A stretch of DNA of 64,000 bases from Neoceratodus forsteri (GCA_016271365.2 CM057452.1:826924001-826988000); one strand, 5' to 3'. Shown: positions 12,081 to 24,800, counted from the first letter of the stretch. Notes: generated by a model not told the origin, from the letters alone. Numbers and translations: made by a program.

Positions 12081-13504
12081 AACTTGATAAGTCCCTGAAA
12101 CTTTAAAACTGGAGAATCCAATGGCATTACATTTGGCAGGTTCTTAAGCCTTAGAAGTAGACCATGTGGGTGTCAATTTTATTAATTGCTTGCTGCCAGA
12201 AATTGCAAAATAACATCTGTACTTAAAGTCAAATTTCATGAGTCATTATGAAAAATAGAATTTCATGAAAATTCCATAAAATTGGATTTCCTAATTTCAC
12301 TCAGCTTTATCTGGGGGATTCAAATTAAAGAAGAGCAGTATGAGTGGCAGGTAATGCAAGGGACACTGGGTTCAGGAGCTGGATACATAGTTTTATCAAG
12401 AAATGGACAGCTTAGTTGTGTAGCACATAAATGGTAGACCCCCCCAAGCTGAAGCATGGAAACACGGAGTGTCAACAATCCCAACCTGAATGCAGTATAT
12501 ATATAAAGATCACACCCAGTAATTTGATGATCCAGGAAGCCTGATGTACATGCAAGTCTGGGACTCAGAGGTACTCAAAAAGATGCAGTGGGGGAAGATA
12601 ATGCCTGGGGTACCAGAAAGGAAGAATTTTGGCTATACCAACAGGATAGGTTGATAGAAAAAGAGTAGATGACTCTCATTTTAAGAGTTTTGTCACTGTG
12701 AACAACAAGGAGTGTATCAGTGGGATCAGTAATTCTACTGAGTCACTCTGGCTATGCTAAGAGAGAAGGGGGGTAAAATAATCACCCAGACAAGAACAGC
12801 AGGACTGCAAAAAGCTCAGCCTAGCTTATCAAATGAAGTAGTGATACGTGCATTGTGAATGTTAAAGTCCACAAAAAAGAATTCTGGATGCTTTGTCTAT
12901 AGGCTAAAAGACATGCAAACAACATGGCTCAGGAGACATGAGCTGGAGCAGCACTTAAAGGAAACCTAGTAGTAAGAGAAAAAGTGGGCTCAACAGCACA
13001 AGAAAAAATGCAGTTGCAATTAACTTCAAATAGCAGTACATTTATTGTTATAAAAAAGAGTAAAGCACCCCCTGTGCACAAACATCAATGTTTCACGCTG
13101 CCCTGGTGCATTTTCAAGATGTCTATAGGCTACCATAAATATTTGAGAAAATGTCACCAATATTTTTTTGTTTGTTTTTTCCACTGTAAATTGAAACTGC
13201 AAAACCAATTTATCCAGTTGTGTTAGATACCAGGATACAACGATATCAGATACGATGTCAAATGTTAAGTCTATGCTTGCAAGAGCAGAGAAGTTGCAAA
13301 CATCCACATTTTTGAGAGTGTTCACAAAAGTTTGCAAATATTTACATGGCAAACTTTTGAACCTCTATAATTTATAAACCTCCAGTCCAATTATCTCCAT
13401 ATTTATATAATTCTATAACCATTACAAACAGATTATTCATGCTAATTTATACATGTCTAGTTCAAAAGGTGCTTTGGCTATATGCAGGTAAAAGTTTTAT
13501 GACA

Positions 13505-14000
13505 TTTACCACACAAAATAATGTGACAGAATACAAGCACATTTAATTTTGACAGAACGCATCTAATGTCATGAAATCTAGAAATTAGTTTACAACACCT
13601 ATCATCAAATAATCTTGCTAAATTTAAGACCGCTGGTCCAGTAGATGGCTAAAGTAGATGCAGATGAATATTTTCATGAAAGTCCCCCCCCCAAAAAAAA
13701 AATTACATATTTGGAGCACATATAATTTTAAGACAATCCATCCTAATGTCATGAAAATGAGCACATTGTTAAAACACATATTATCAAATAATTGTGCCAA
13801 AACTAAGATCTCTGGCCCAATATATGGCTGAGGTATATGCAAATAAAATGTTCATGAAATGTTTCCATAAAAAATAAAATGACAGATGTTGAGCACCTAT
13901 AATGCTGTAACAATCCATCCCAATTTCATGATATTCAGCATACCATTAGAACTCCTCCCAGAAGGTAAGCATGCCAAATTTCAGAGCTCTAAATTAAGAG
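13505..14000. repeat. Tandem repeats, period about 177 bp
   Basis: Three aligned units start near 13527, 13703 and 13881. Each carries a GAGCAC or AAGCAC word, AATTTTRAGACA, ATCYAATGTCATGA and, in the first two, ATCAAATAAT and GGCYYAGTATATGG-like words. They lie in the right third of the hAT-like element. Confidence 0.6.
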
Positions 14001-14146
14001 ACAGCCAAGTTATGACCAAAGTAATAAATGTTGAAAATTCTGCAAAATTGTTATGAAATTCCATGACCTTTCACAGAATTTCATTAAATGTTATCAAAAT
14101 TCAACAAATTAAAAATTATCTGATTTCACCCAGCTCTACTTATAAG

Positions 14147-14519
14147 AGATGTATATGTATGTTTATATAAGCCTGAGGAACCTGAATGAGTTGTTTGGGG
14201 TTTCAGTAGCTAGAACTAAGATCAGAGATGACTCAGCCTAAGAAACTGTAAAAATGAATTCCCTATGGTACTTCTAATTAAAAAGGACATGTTTTAGTAT
14301 TGTTTTGTTAGGAGTCTTACATCAGACCTTTTGGTCCCAGGGTCTCACTGTTCTGATGGTTGGCACAAGATCCTATTGGAGTGAGACTGTCAGACCACTG
14401 TGAGGGAAGTTCAAAAAGAAATAAAAATGAGATCCTAAGCAAACAGGGAGAAGGGAGTACTGAGAGATTTTTATTGGCTTGCTAACATGGCTGGATGGCA
14501 TGATGGAAAAGAACAAAAG
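14147..14519. other. Possible 3' UTR of the minus-strand L1-clade element; otherwise unassigned
   Basis: This lies just downstream, in minus-strand sense, of the last L1-clade peptide. No motif or clear polyadenylation tail is visible. Confidence 0.3.
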
Positions 14520-14745
14520 TTAGGAAGCGCACAAGACTTCTCAAGAGATAGTTAATTAATCAAATTAATAAAAGATTTTATCTAATCTGAGCAATACATT
14601 CTTTAAAGCAAGGTTTAGAATTTTCAAGCCAATGTTTAACAATAATTTGTTTAGTTGTGACCCCTATTAAGGAAAGTACCATTCTATCCTTCACCAACAT
14701 ACTATCCTGAAAATCCTCTAGAACAGCTATACATAAGTCATATTC
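14520..14745 (-). pseudogene. L1-clade ORF2 fragment h (extreme C-terminus)
   Basis: The minus strand reads AVLEDFQDSMLVKDRM, then TTKQIIVKHWLENSKP and CFKECIAQI. This resembles the end of L1-clade ORF2 (the helix with KxIxxHW after the Cys-rich block). It directly continues the Cys-rich fragment found at 17732-17440 once the CR1 between them is removed. One or two stops occur downstream. Confidence 0.6.
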
Positions 14746-17437
14746 ACAAGGTTACCAGGATACACTGTCTACAGGAGGGACAGGGAGGGTAAAAGAGGAG
14801 GAGGAGTAGCTCTCTACATAAGGGAAGGAATCAAAGCAACTGAACAAAAGGGTAAACAGGGAGGAGAAGAAGCACTGTGGGTCAATTTGGAGACAGGCAA
14901 TGGTACCACAATCCACACAGGGGTTGTATACAGACCCCCATCTCAGGGGGAGGAAAAGGACAAGGAAATGATAGAAATTATCCTTAGAATGGCAGAAAAA
15001 GGGGAGATATTGCTGATGGGGGGGTCTGAATATGCCAGATGTTAACTGGAGTGCATTTGCAGCAGCCACTTTTAAGAGTGGGATTATTCTAGATGCCCTA
15101 CAGGGGGCATGCCTTAGACAACTAGTATTGGAACCTGGTACTCTCAAATGGTGATGGAGAGAGGATCACAGATGTAGAAGTGGGTAGCCATCTGGGAACT
15201 AACGATCATCGAACAGTATGTTTCACGATAAACACAGCAGTAGAGTCAAGCCATACAAAGGCAAAGGTACTGGACTTTAGGAGGGCTGACTTTGCCAAAA
15301 TGGATGAGTGCCTAAGGAACGACTAGCAAATGGGCAGGAAGGAGGGGCGGAAGAACAATGGGGAATAATCAAAACTGCCATCACAGAGGCAACAAACCTT
15401 TGCGTGAAGCAACTAAAAAAAAAAAAACTATGTTAGAAACCACTATGGTTCTCAAAGGAGGTGGCAGGGAAGGTTGGAGAGAAAAAGAAAGCATTCAGGA
15501 AGTACAATGCATCACAGAAGGAGCAGGACAGAGACTTGTATCAGTTATATCAAAAGGAAGCTGGGAAGGCAGTCAGAACAGCAAAGGCCCAAACCAAGAA
15601 AAAGATAGCCAACTCAGTTAAGAAGGGGGGTAAAACCTTTTATAGGTACATAGGGGAGTGAAGGAACACCAAGGGAGGGATAGTGAGGCTTAATAAAAGG
15701 GGGGGTGGGCAGAGGGTGACTGTGAAAAGGCAGAGAAACTAAATAAATATTTTTGCTCAGTGTTCACAAATGAAGAGGGAGAGGTACCTAAACCAAACAA
15801 TAGATACACCCTGGATACGGGGGTTGATACCAGCCCATTCACAGAAGAAAGGGTTCTGAAAGAACTCTTAAAACTGAAGGTGGACAAAGCAATGTAGCCT
15901 GATGGGATTCATCCCAGAATTCTAAATTAACTAAGGGTAGAACTAGTGACACCACTGACTACTCTTTAACAAATCATGGGAGGATGGGTGGCACCTGAGG
16001 ACTGGAGGAGGGCAGATGTTATTCCACTTCACAAAAGTGGGAGCAGGGCAGAAGCAGGAAACTGCAAACCTGTTAGTTTAACTCAGTAATAGGAAATGAT
16101 GGAATCACTCAAGGAAAGAATTATTGAGTACCTAGAGGTCAGAGGGCAAGGACCCAAGGCAGCATGAATTACAGTGGGATGGTCATGTCAGATGAATCTA
16201 ATAGATTTCTTTGACTGGGTGACCAAAGTAATAGATCAGGGAGGGGCTGTGGACATGGCCTACCTAGATTTTAGCAAGGCATTTGGCACAGTCCCACACA
16301 AAAGATTAATATACAAGTTAGCCAGCCTGGGAGTGGGACCCAAGATGGTAGCCTGGGTAAAGAATTGTCTGGAGAACAGAACACAGAGGGTAATAGTGAA
16401 CAGGGTTTACTCTGAAGAAAAGGGGGTTACTAGTCGGGTACCGCAGGATTCTGTACTAGGACCGGTCCTCTTCAATGTCTTTATAAGCGACATTGCAGAG
16501 GGACTGGAAGGAAAAGTATGTCTTTTTGCAGACAACACAAAGATCTGCAACAGTGTTGATACACAAGTTGGGGTGGAAAGCATGAGAAGGGACATGGTTG
16601 GAGGAATGGTCAAATGTATGGCAGCTTAGATTCAATGCTAAGAAGTGCAAAGTAATGCACCTGGGAAACAAAACCCAGGGAAGAGTACACACTGGGAGTT
16701 GAAATACTAACAACAACAAAAATGGAAAGGGACCTGGGGTAGTCATATCAGATGACCTAAAGGTGGGCAAGTAATGTGAGAGGGCAGTAAGGAGGGTTGG
16801 GAGGATACTGGGATGCATAGGAGAGGCATCACCAGTAAAAACAGGAAGTTGTTATCCCTCTGTACAGACATTTGGTGAGACCCCATCTGAGTACTGTGTG
16901 CAGTTCTGGAGACCCAGTCTCCGCAAAGAAATAGACAGGATGGAGGCAGTCCAGAGGAGGGCAACTAAAATGGTGCAGGGTCTGCACCAGAAGACATATG
17001 AAGAGAGACTTAAGGAACTTAATATGTATAGCCTCGAGGAAAGGGGGGGCATGATAGAAACTTTCAAGTACCTCAAGGGAATCAACAAAGTCCAAGAGAG
17101 TAGCATCTTTCAGAAAAAGAGGTGTGCAAGAACAACAGGGCACAATTTGAAGATAGAGTGGGGCAGCTCAGAGGTAATGTAAGGAAGTATTTTTTCACAG
17201 AGAGGGTGGTGGATGCATGGAATGGCCTTCCAGAAGAGGTTGTGTAGTCAAAAACAGTGGTGGCATTCAAGAATGCATGGTACAGTCATAAGGCAATTCT
17301 AGGGGGTGGGTTTAGGAAGAAGTAGGCTGTTGGCTAACTAGGATCTGCAGCTTATCCATTATGTAGGGAAATGGGCAGACTGGCTGAGCCAAGCGGTCTT
17401 ATCTTATCTGCTGTCAAATTCTATGTTTCTATTTTAA
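14746..17437 (+). pseudogene. CR1 LINE, 5'-truncated in EN, inserted in the L1-clade element
   Basis: Plus-strand pieces in order: EN from GYTVYRRDRQG (14752) through VALYIREGIKATEQKGKQG, VVYRPPSQGEE and LILRMAEKGEILLMG; a linker (about 15240-15660); RT with MNLIDFFDWVTKVIDQGGAV and AYLDFSKAFGTVPHKRLI (16190-16310); VPQDSVLGPVLFNVFI; CLFADNTKICN, where FADN replaces FADD; and the C-terminal block VQRRATKMVQGLHQKTYEER (about 16940 on). Several stops and frameshifts are present, so it is dead. The 3' end at 17415-17437 is TCTATGTTTCTAT. It belongs to the same subfamily as the copies at 37.9-40.4 and 41.8-46.6 kb. Both flanks are L1-clade coding sequence on the opposite strand. Confidence 0.9.
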
Positions 17438-17439
17438 TT

Positions 17440-17732
17440 GTATTATCAATTACTTTTACTTTTATATCGTGCCATAGCTTCTGAATATGAATACACGGCC
17501 AAAGCATGTGATCCAGGGAACCTATATCTGAGTTACACTTTTAACAATGTTAATATTTTCAATCCCATTTTAAATAATCTCTGGGTGTTAGATAATCATT
17601 ATGTAAAGTTTTAAACTAAATTAATCTTAAATTATCCAGTGATAAAAACTTATACATATTATGTCACAGGCCTACCCAGTCCAAATGCTGATCCTCAGTC
17701 AGCTTATCCCCAAATGAGCTTTGACATAATAT
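17440..17732 (-). pseudogene. L1-clade ORF2 fragment g (Cys-rich C-terminal region)
   Basis: On the minus strand this encodes KLTEDQHLDWVGL, then MYKFLSLDNLRLI, FKTLHNDYLTPRDYLKWD, and a Cys/His block KCNSDIGSLDHMLWPC followed by IHIQKLWHDI. C-x(n)-C-x-H-x-C before a Trp-rich helix is the known C-terminal signature of L1-clade ORF2. Stops occur at three or more codons. It continues through the 142-bp insert to 17888-17904. Confidence 0.75.
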
Positions 17733-17874
17733 TTTCTCTTTTAGATATTTCCTGAAGAAGACCTAAGGTCGAAATGTAGATTTTTAACTCTATTTTCTAT
17801 TTTCAGCGTGCATTTAATATAACCATTTTGTTTTGCTTTTAGACCACATGCTGACGCAGCACCTTGTTTTTGTT
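17733..17874 (+). mobile_element. 142-bp truncated retro-insert with perfect 13-bp target duplication
   Basis: TTTGACATAATAT occurs at 17720-17732 and again at 17875-17887, flanking a segment that contains CCTGAAGAAGACCTAAGGTC and ends in ACCTTGTTTTTGTTT. A diverged copy lies on the opposite strand at 55280-55388. Together these features indicate a 5'-truncated 3' end of a non-LTR or Penelope-like retroelement. The parent family is not identified. Confidence 0.7.
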
Positions 17875-18079
17875 TTTGACATAATATAATTCATTGGCAG
17901 GAGATAGGCACATGGAGCGTTAAGGGTTGGGAGTGTGGGGGACAGGGGAGGCAGATGGAGCAAACAGCGAGAGTGAGGGAGAGGATACAGTGGTTGTGGG
18001 GGACAGGGATCAGGGAAAGGAGTCAGGAGGTGTGGCGACAAGGGCCAGGAAGGTTGTTAGACATCACCACCTTGGGGGA

Positions 18080-18590
18080 GGAGAACTGGGACACAGCTAA
18101 ATCAGAAGAAAGCAGGGGGCAAGGTGCTTCTGATTGGAGATTCTATCATAAAGGGAATGAAGTGGGGTGGCAGAAGTAGTGCGGTGTGGGTAGAGTGTCT
18201 GCGCTGGAGGTAATCCACCACATCCCATCATGTGGCAAGGATCAGAATAGGAATGTACATCTGGTATTCCACCTGGGAACAAATGAACTTGAAGGCAACA
18301 GTCTCATGGAGGTTCAGTGAGATTTAAGGACCTGGCTAGATTGTGTGTGTGGGGGGAACTATGCTTTAAATCTCTAGTCTTTTTCAGAGTTGTTGCCAGT
18401 ACCAAGGGCTAGCACAGAGAGAAAACATAGGATAAAAGTGTTTAACAATTAGCTAGTGAGATGGTGTAGGCAGATGGGGTACGGGATGATAGGGACTGGG
18501 GAAACCTTGGGATGATGAGAGCCTCTTTGCTCTGGACAGGCTGCACCTAAAACAAAACTAGGCAGCTGTTCTGAAGTGCAAGCTGGAGAG
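18080..18590 (+). pseudogene. CR1 ORF1 remnant with SGNH/GDSL esterase motifs
   Basis: Conceptual translation gives LIGDSIIKGM near 18133 (block I, GDS), HLGTNELEG near 18270-18300 (block III, GxN) and LFALDRLHLKQN near 18520-18555 (block V, D-x-x-H). CR1 ORF1 proteins are known to carry an esterase domain with these blocks, so the order and spacing support the call. The frame is broken several times. Confidence 0.6.
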
Positions 18591-19042
18591 TTCTTTGAGA
18601 GAGGTATAATTTAAACTGAAAGGGGCAAGGGCTGGAAATGAGAGCCATGCTATACCACATCTGAGTTGGGGAACCCTAGCCCCCCCCCCCGGGAAGAAAT
18701 GTAGTCCTAGGCATTTGTAAGACCTTGGGGGAGCTGAGGTGGGGTAAAGATGGTGGAAGGGCTTAGTGGTCAATGTGAGGAGCCTGGCAAACAAGATGAA
18801 GGAGTTAATAGCCTTCATTGCACATGATAGGTTGGACATAATACTGATTACAGAGACATGGTGGGCAGAATTTCACATGTGGGAGACAGTCATTCCTGGT
18901 TTCAGACTGTTTAGGAAGGACAGGAGGGACAAGAAGGAGGAAGGGGTGGCCTTATACATCAAGGAAAATATAAAGGTGATGGAGGGGCAGGAGGGTGATG
19001 GGGTGGCTGAACTCCTTTGGGCAACATTAAGCAGATGGACAG

Positions 19043-19198
19043 GGGAATGCATGGGACAGACATAAGACAATTATAGTGGGGAGTAGGAGGAAGTAGGCTT
19101 TTGGATAACTAGGATCTGCAGTTTATTCAAGAGGTAGGGAAATGGGCAGACTGGATTGGCCAAGCAGTCCTTATCTGCCATCAAAGTCTATGTTTCTT
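19043..19198 (+). mobile_element. Short CR1 3' end nested inside the EN domain of the second CR1
   Basis: The segment starts at NAWDRHK-coding sequence (GGAATGCATGGGACAGACAT) and ends with AAGTCTATGTTTCTTTG. This is the 3' end of the first CR1 subfamily. On both sides the host EN frame continues (ENIKVMEGQEGDGVAELLWA before; LGVVYRPPTQ after). It is therefore a secondary 5'-truncated insertion of about 155 bp. Confidence 0.8.
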
Positions 19199-21712
19199 TG
19201 AATCCTTGAGACTTGGAGTTGTGTACAGGCCACCCACTCAAGGGGAAGAACTGGACAGTGTGATGACAGGACCTAGCGAGGATGGCTGTCAAGGGGAAAC
19301 GCTACTGGTGGGAGACCTGAACCACCCAGACATTGACTAAACCATCCCAGATGCAGCTTCGACCAGAAGCAGGGAAATTATGGAGGTGCTGCAGGGAGCG
19401 TTCCTTCAACAATTAGTCAGAGAACCAACTAGGGGGAACAACCTGCTGGACGTGGTTCTTACAAATGGGGAGAACTTGAAGCAGGTGGTGGTGGGATAGG
19501 AGCTGGGGAATAGTTTAAAGTGAGGGCAGGGAGGGAAGTGAGTCGAACCAGCACAGTGGTGCTGGACTTCAGGCGGGCAGACTTTGACAAGATGAGAAGA
19601 TTAATGAGGGAAGCGATGGAAGGCATGAGGGAAATAAATGAAGTGGAGGAGCTATGGGAAGCTATAATGGACCAGGTTAGGGAGGCCACAGCTGTGTGTA
19701 TAAGGAGGGTAAGGAAGGGCACAAGAAGCAGGAGGCCGCCATGGTCCAACAGGGATGTAGAAAGAGTGGTAGGGGCACATGGAGACCATTTAGGAAATGT
19801 AAGAAAATGCAGAAGGAACAGGACAGAGCCTACCGGAAATGAGGAGGCCTAGAAAGGAAGATAATTAGAGGGCAAAGCTGACATGGAGGAACTGATAGTG
19901 AAACAGGCCAAGAGAGCAAAAAGACATTTTCTAGATATGTGAGGATAGGAGTAAGATTGGACAAGGGGATTGCAAGGCTCTAAGGAGGGAGGTGAGCCAT
20001 TAGAGGATGATTGGGAAAAGCAGAAGAGCTAAACAGGTACTCGCATGGCATTTACGAAGGAGGGGAGGGCAGGGGACCAGAGTTGAGAAGGAGGGTTGGG
20101 GTACAGAGGTGGAAACAAGTTCCTTCAGCATGGAGAGAGTCAGAGAAGAACTAGGCAGGGTGAAGGTGGACTAGGCCATAGGCCAGATTGGCTGCATCCT
20201 AGGGTGATCAGGGAACTAACAAATGAGTTGGCTGTCCCACTGGTGAGGCTATTCAACCTGTCCTTGGACACTGGGAAGGTGCCAGAGGACTGGAAGAAGG
20301 CAATTATAGTACCTATCCATAAAGGGGGAGCAGAGAGATGGGGGAGAATTACCATCCTGTCAGCCTCACTGCAGTGGTGGTGAAGGTCATGGAGGCACTC
20401 ATCAGGGAAAGGGTAATACAGTATCTGAAGATGAATAGATTGCTGGATGACAACCAGCATGGGTTCATAAGGGAAATCATGCCAGACCAATCCTAACTGA
20501 ATTCTTCAACTGGTTGATGCAGGTAATGGACCTGGGGGCAGTGGATGTGGCCTATCTGGACTACAGCAAGGCCTTTGACACCATACCCCACAGAAGGCTG
20601 GTCAACAAGCTGAAAAGTATGGGGGTGGGTGCCAGAATAACTAGATGGGTGGAAAATTGGTTGGCAGATGAACCCAGAGGGTGGTGATTAATCGGTGCAC
20701 TCTAGGACGGGCAGATGATGAATGGGTACCCCAGGGATTGGTGCTTGGACCGCCCTTTCAGTATCTACATATGTGACATAATGGATGGACTGAAGGAAGG
20801 GAGTAATTTTGCAGATTTTAGAAAATCTGCACCAGGGTTGACATGGGGGGTGTAGGACATGAGATGGGACCTGAGGATGCTGGAGTGGTGGCCAGAGACC
20901 TGGCAACTGAAATTCAACATCAAGAAGTGTGCAGTTCTGCACCTGGGACACAGAAACCCAAGGACAGAATACACGATGGGGGGGGGGGGGCAATCAGGGT
21001 TCCAGAACAGGAGAGGGATCTAGGTATAGTAGTCTCCAGTGATCTCAAGGTGGGGAAGCAGTGCACTAGGTAAGTGGGAAAGGCATATGGGATGCTGGCA
21101 AGCATAGATGGGGGAATCACCTACAGGAGGAGATAAGTCCTGGTGCCCCTGTACCAGGCCATGGTGCCACTGCCCATTGAGTAAGGAGTCTAGTTTTGGA
21201 GGCCTTACTTGAGCAAGGACATAGATCTGATTGAAAGGGCTCAGCAAAGAGCAACCAAGATGGTGTAAGGGATGAAGGGAAAACCATATGAAGGGAGATG
21301 AAATGAGCTGGGGCTCTAAACACTGGAGACCAGAAAGGAGAGGGGGGACATGATAGTGATCTTCAGATACTTCAAAGGGATAAAAAAGTAGACCTGGGGC
21401 ACTTATTCCACATGAAGAAGGACAACATTACAAGATGGTATGGCCTGAGATTGTAGGAAGGGCACTTCAGAGGCAATGTGAGAGCAATTCTTCATGGAGA
21501 GGGTGGTGTATGACTGGAATGGGATTCCGGAGGAGGTTGTGGGGGTTGAGACTGTGTTAAGCTTCAAGAAGACATGAGAAAGGCATAAGGAGTTCCTGGG
21601 GAGTAGGGTGGGTGCTCACAGAGAGGAGCAGGAGATTTAACAAGGGGGCATGGGGCAGACTGGCTGGGCCATGGATCCTTTTCTACCATCAAGTTCTATG
21701 ATTCTATGACAG

Positions 21713-21838
21713 GGAGAGTCAGTAAATCTGAATTTCAAAAGGAGCTGATAAATATTAGAAATAGGGTGAGATTTGGATCTTATCTCTTTCAATCTAGATA
21801 TCACATCCCATTTCCAAGATGGAGACCATGCTGGGTTA
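21713..21838 (-). pseudogene. L1-clade ORF2 fragment f
   Basis: The minus strand encodes PSWKWDVISRLKEIRSKS, then HPISNIYQLLLKF. This resembles the IS-x-x-YQ-x-LL segment that follows the thumb region in L1-clade ORF2. It lies between the second CR1 and the 5' end of the L2 element and bridges fragments e and g in the right order. Confidence 0.6.
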
Positions 21839-24800
21839 GCTTTAACTTCAGCTTTAACTTTAGTTTATTTTAGTTCTATTTTGTTCGACTTTGTGTTACT
21901 TTAGTAATAATAATAGTAATAGTAATAGTTTATTTTTATTTAGTGGTAGTAGTGGTATTCGCGAATTAGTCTGTGGATGTTGGACTGGCTAAAAGAGCAG
22001 GACTCGACCGAGTTTGTTTTATCAATTTTCAATATCAGCTTTTGCCGTAAGAACTGTGGATTTAATCGCGAAGCATGAAATCGGAGCTTAAATATGCGTA
22101 AGCTTTGACTGAAGGCTTTTTTTTTTGTAAGTCGTAACATCAGAGTGTTGGAGTGTTGGATTTGTTTCTATAGTCCCCCAGATAGTTTATTTTTTGGGGG
22201 TGACCTGCTTTAAGAGCCTTCATTGTCAACTGGATTTAAAACCCTGGCTGTTTGTTACGAAATGTGACCTGGAAAGTTGTGTACTGGGAGGTGGAATTAG
22301 CAAGTTGTAGTAAAGAACTACGAAGAAGTTTTGTTTGTGTTACAATGTGGATATTTCTTTCTGCTTGGTGGATTTAGGGGCAGTGGACACTTGGTTTGGG
22401 ACCTCGTGGAGTTTCCATCTGTCAGGCGGTTGGTGCGCTGGTCATAGTGGCACGGGGTTCTAGCTCTTGTTCACCGGGGAGCCGGTGTTGAGGGGCTGGG
22501 CCGTAGGGCTCTCTGGGGGCCTATCGTTTGGTGAGTGTAACCAGGGAGCTCTGTGGTAGCCACTGTGGCTGGCGGACGTCCGTCTGGTTAGTCTGACTGG
22601 TCCTAGAGTGGTGTCTGGCCCTGAAGAGTTATCCTGAAGACAGTATTGAACTGGATTTCCTTTCCCTGTTTGTGTTTTAAATTCAGCCAGAGTGCTTTTC
22701 ATTTCATTTGGGAACAGTGACTTAAATCCCCAGACTTATTCTGTTTCTGTGCTGGAAATCTGAGGACTCCTTTCTTGGACACTCGAAGTGGTGAGAGGAC
22801 CGTGGGTCCATTATTTTAATCTGGATTGTACTCTTTCCCTGGGTTGTGAGAGGACTGGGGGGAAGAGACATGTCATTTTTTGTTTAAAGTTTAATTGTTG
22901 TTGATTTATTATTATTTGATATCTTGCAGTGAGAGTGCTAAGGTATTTTATTTTCTTTTATCTCCCTGGCTGTGAGAGAGTCTGGGGGCATTATTTCTTG
23001 TGGGGGTGAGAGACCTTACACTGATATTTATATTTTATTTTTGTTTGCTTTTGTTAATTTGTTTCATTTTATTTGTTTTATTTTATTTTATTCAGAGCCC
23101 TCAGTCCAGTCCAGATTCGGCTTTTAGGAGGTGGGTTTTTATTTATTTGATTTTGTTTATTTATGTTGCCTATGTTTAGTATTATTTGGTTAATTTTCTG
23201 TTTTAGATTGATTATTTTTGTGTTTGGGGTTTTGCTTTGTTTAAGTATTGATATGTGCTGGCCCGTAGTCCTTGCGGTGGTGCGCTATTCATCTTCCTCT
23301 CTTCATGCCCTCCGCCTTTTTTATACTCCTCCCCTACATTTTGATACTTACCAGTGCTGTAGAGCATTGGGGATTGTTCGTAGGGGAGTGAGGTGGGTGG
23401 GGGTCAGCGAACAGAGGAAGATGAAGGAGGGAAGTCACCGTATCGGGGTTATTAAGTCCAGAAGGTGTCCTGGGACGAAATGGAACCCAGATCGTGGTTT
23501 ACCATGTCTAGTGCCCATACCCAAGGGCACTACTGAATTCAGTAGGCAAATAGGCGTGACAGCCTCTGAGGTTTGTCCAACTCAGGTGGTGTTATGCAAT
23601 GCCAGGTCTGTCAGGAATAAGACCGCTATTATAGCTGATCTTGTCAGCTCGGCTGATCTGACTTGCATCACCGAGACCTGGCTGGATGAAAATTCTGGCC
23701 CCATAGTGGAGGCCATGATACCAGCCCAGTACTGGTGATACACTGCCCGAGATTGGACTGCAGGGAGTGGGGGTTGCAGTCTGTTTTAAGACTGAATTGG
23801 CCTCACAAATGTAGTAGTGGGTGAGGCTGAGTCCTTTGAGTGCACAGTTGTAGCGGGTGTAGGCGCTCAAATCGCTCTCATCTACCATCCACCAAGATGG
23901 AACGCCTTACAGGAAGTAGCAGACTTCCTCGTTGACATGTCATTTGAGTCGCCCAGATTGATGGTTCTGGGTGACTTCAACACCTGGAGTCGATGATAAA
24001 CTCGCAATTTGGTAATTACGTCCTCCAATTAATGTCCTCTTTGGGCCTTACACAGGTAATTTCCACTGCTACTCATAAATCTGGACACTCTTTGGACTTA
24101 GTCTTCCTCTTACGAATTGATGCATCCGACGTGGGGGTGGAACCAGTCACCTGGTCAGACCGGTACACTGTGAGGTTCAATTTTTGCACCCCTCTGAGAA
24201 GGCCTTCCCCTGTGGAGATGGTCAGGTACTGCCTATTACAGAATATTACTTCCCAAGGCCTTGCAGTGGTCCTTGACCTATCATCCCTTGGGTTGGCGAG
24301 CAGTAATCCGGAGATGCTGGTGGCAGCCTATAATGAGGCCATTATGGCGGCCCTGGATTTTATTGCTCCTGTTCGTGAGTGCCCCCTATCCCTTCGCTCC
24401 AGGTCCCCTTGGTTTGATGGGACACTGAGGGAGATGCGGAGACACAGGCGAAGGTTAGAGCATTGTTGGCGTAAGTCCGCCCTTGATACCGACCGCCTTA
24501 GATTGATTGAACATTATTCTGTCAATCTGCAATCACCCGTAAGAAGGCAGAATTCCTGTCCAGGGAGATTGCAGTTGCACAGAATCGACCGGCTCAGCTG
24601 TTTTGGACTGTAGACAGACTGTGCAACCCAGCCTGCCTACAAGTTCGAAAAGCCTTTTCGCAATTAGAGTGCGAGGAGCTCGCTCATTACTTTGCAACTA
24701 AGGTGGCCGACATCAGGGCGATGTTGTAGAACAATGTGAGTTCACAATACCCTGTTTCTGTTGGAGTTCCTTTGGTCAACCTGAGTTCGTGGATATTGTG

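Larger units (their letters stand above)
11254..14138. mobile_element. hAT-like non-autonomous element with internal tandem repeats
   Basis: The ends TAGAGCTGTGTG (left) and CACCCAGCTCTA (right) are inverted copies. The 8-bp flanks GTTATAAA (11246-11253) and CTTATAAG (14139-14146) agree at six positions and share TTATAA exactly, as expected for a decayed 8-bp hAT duplication. A second right-type end lies at 12270-12309 (TTTCACTCAGCTTTA), so the structure may be composite. AT-rich repeated blocks fill the left and right thirds. 12310-13500 holds unrelated sequence with no usable frame. No transposase is visible. Confidence 0.55.
17905..21712 (+). pseudogene. CR1 LINE (second subfamily) with ORF1 and ORF2, decayed
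   Basis: The element runs from an ill-defined 5' end to the 3' repeat TCTATGATTCTATGA at 21698-21712, the canonical CR1 tail. ORF1 lies at about 18080-18590. ORF2 EN begins near 18760 (VNVRSLANKMKEL and ITETWW) and resumes after a nested insert at about 19205 (LGVVYRPPTQGEELD, LLVGDLNHPDID). RT follows (VPEDWKKAIIVPIHKGG at 20280; YSKAFD-type block at 20560-20600) and then a decayed C-terminal part (about 21180-21600). Frameshifts are common. The sequence is richer in GA than its neighbours. It is inserted in L1-clade ORF2, whose peptides lie on either side. Confidence 0.85.
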
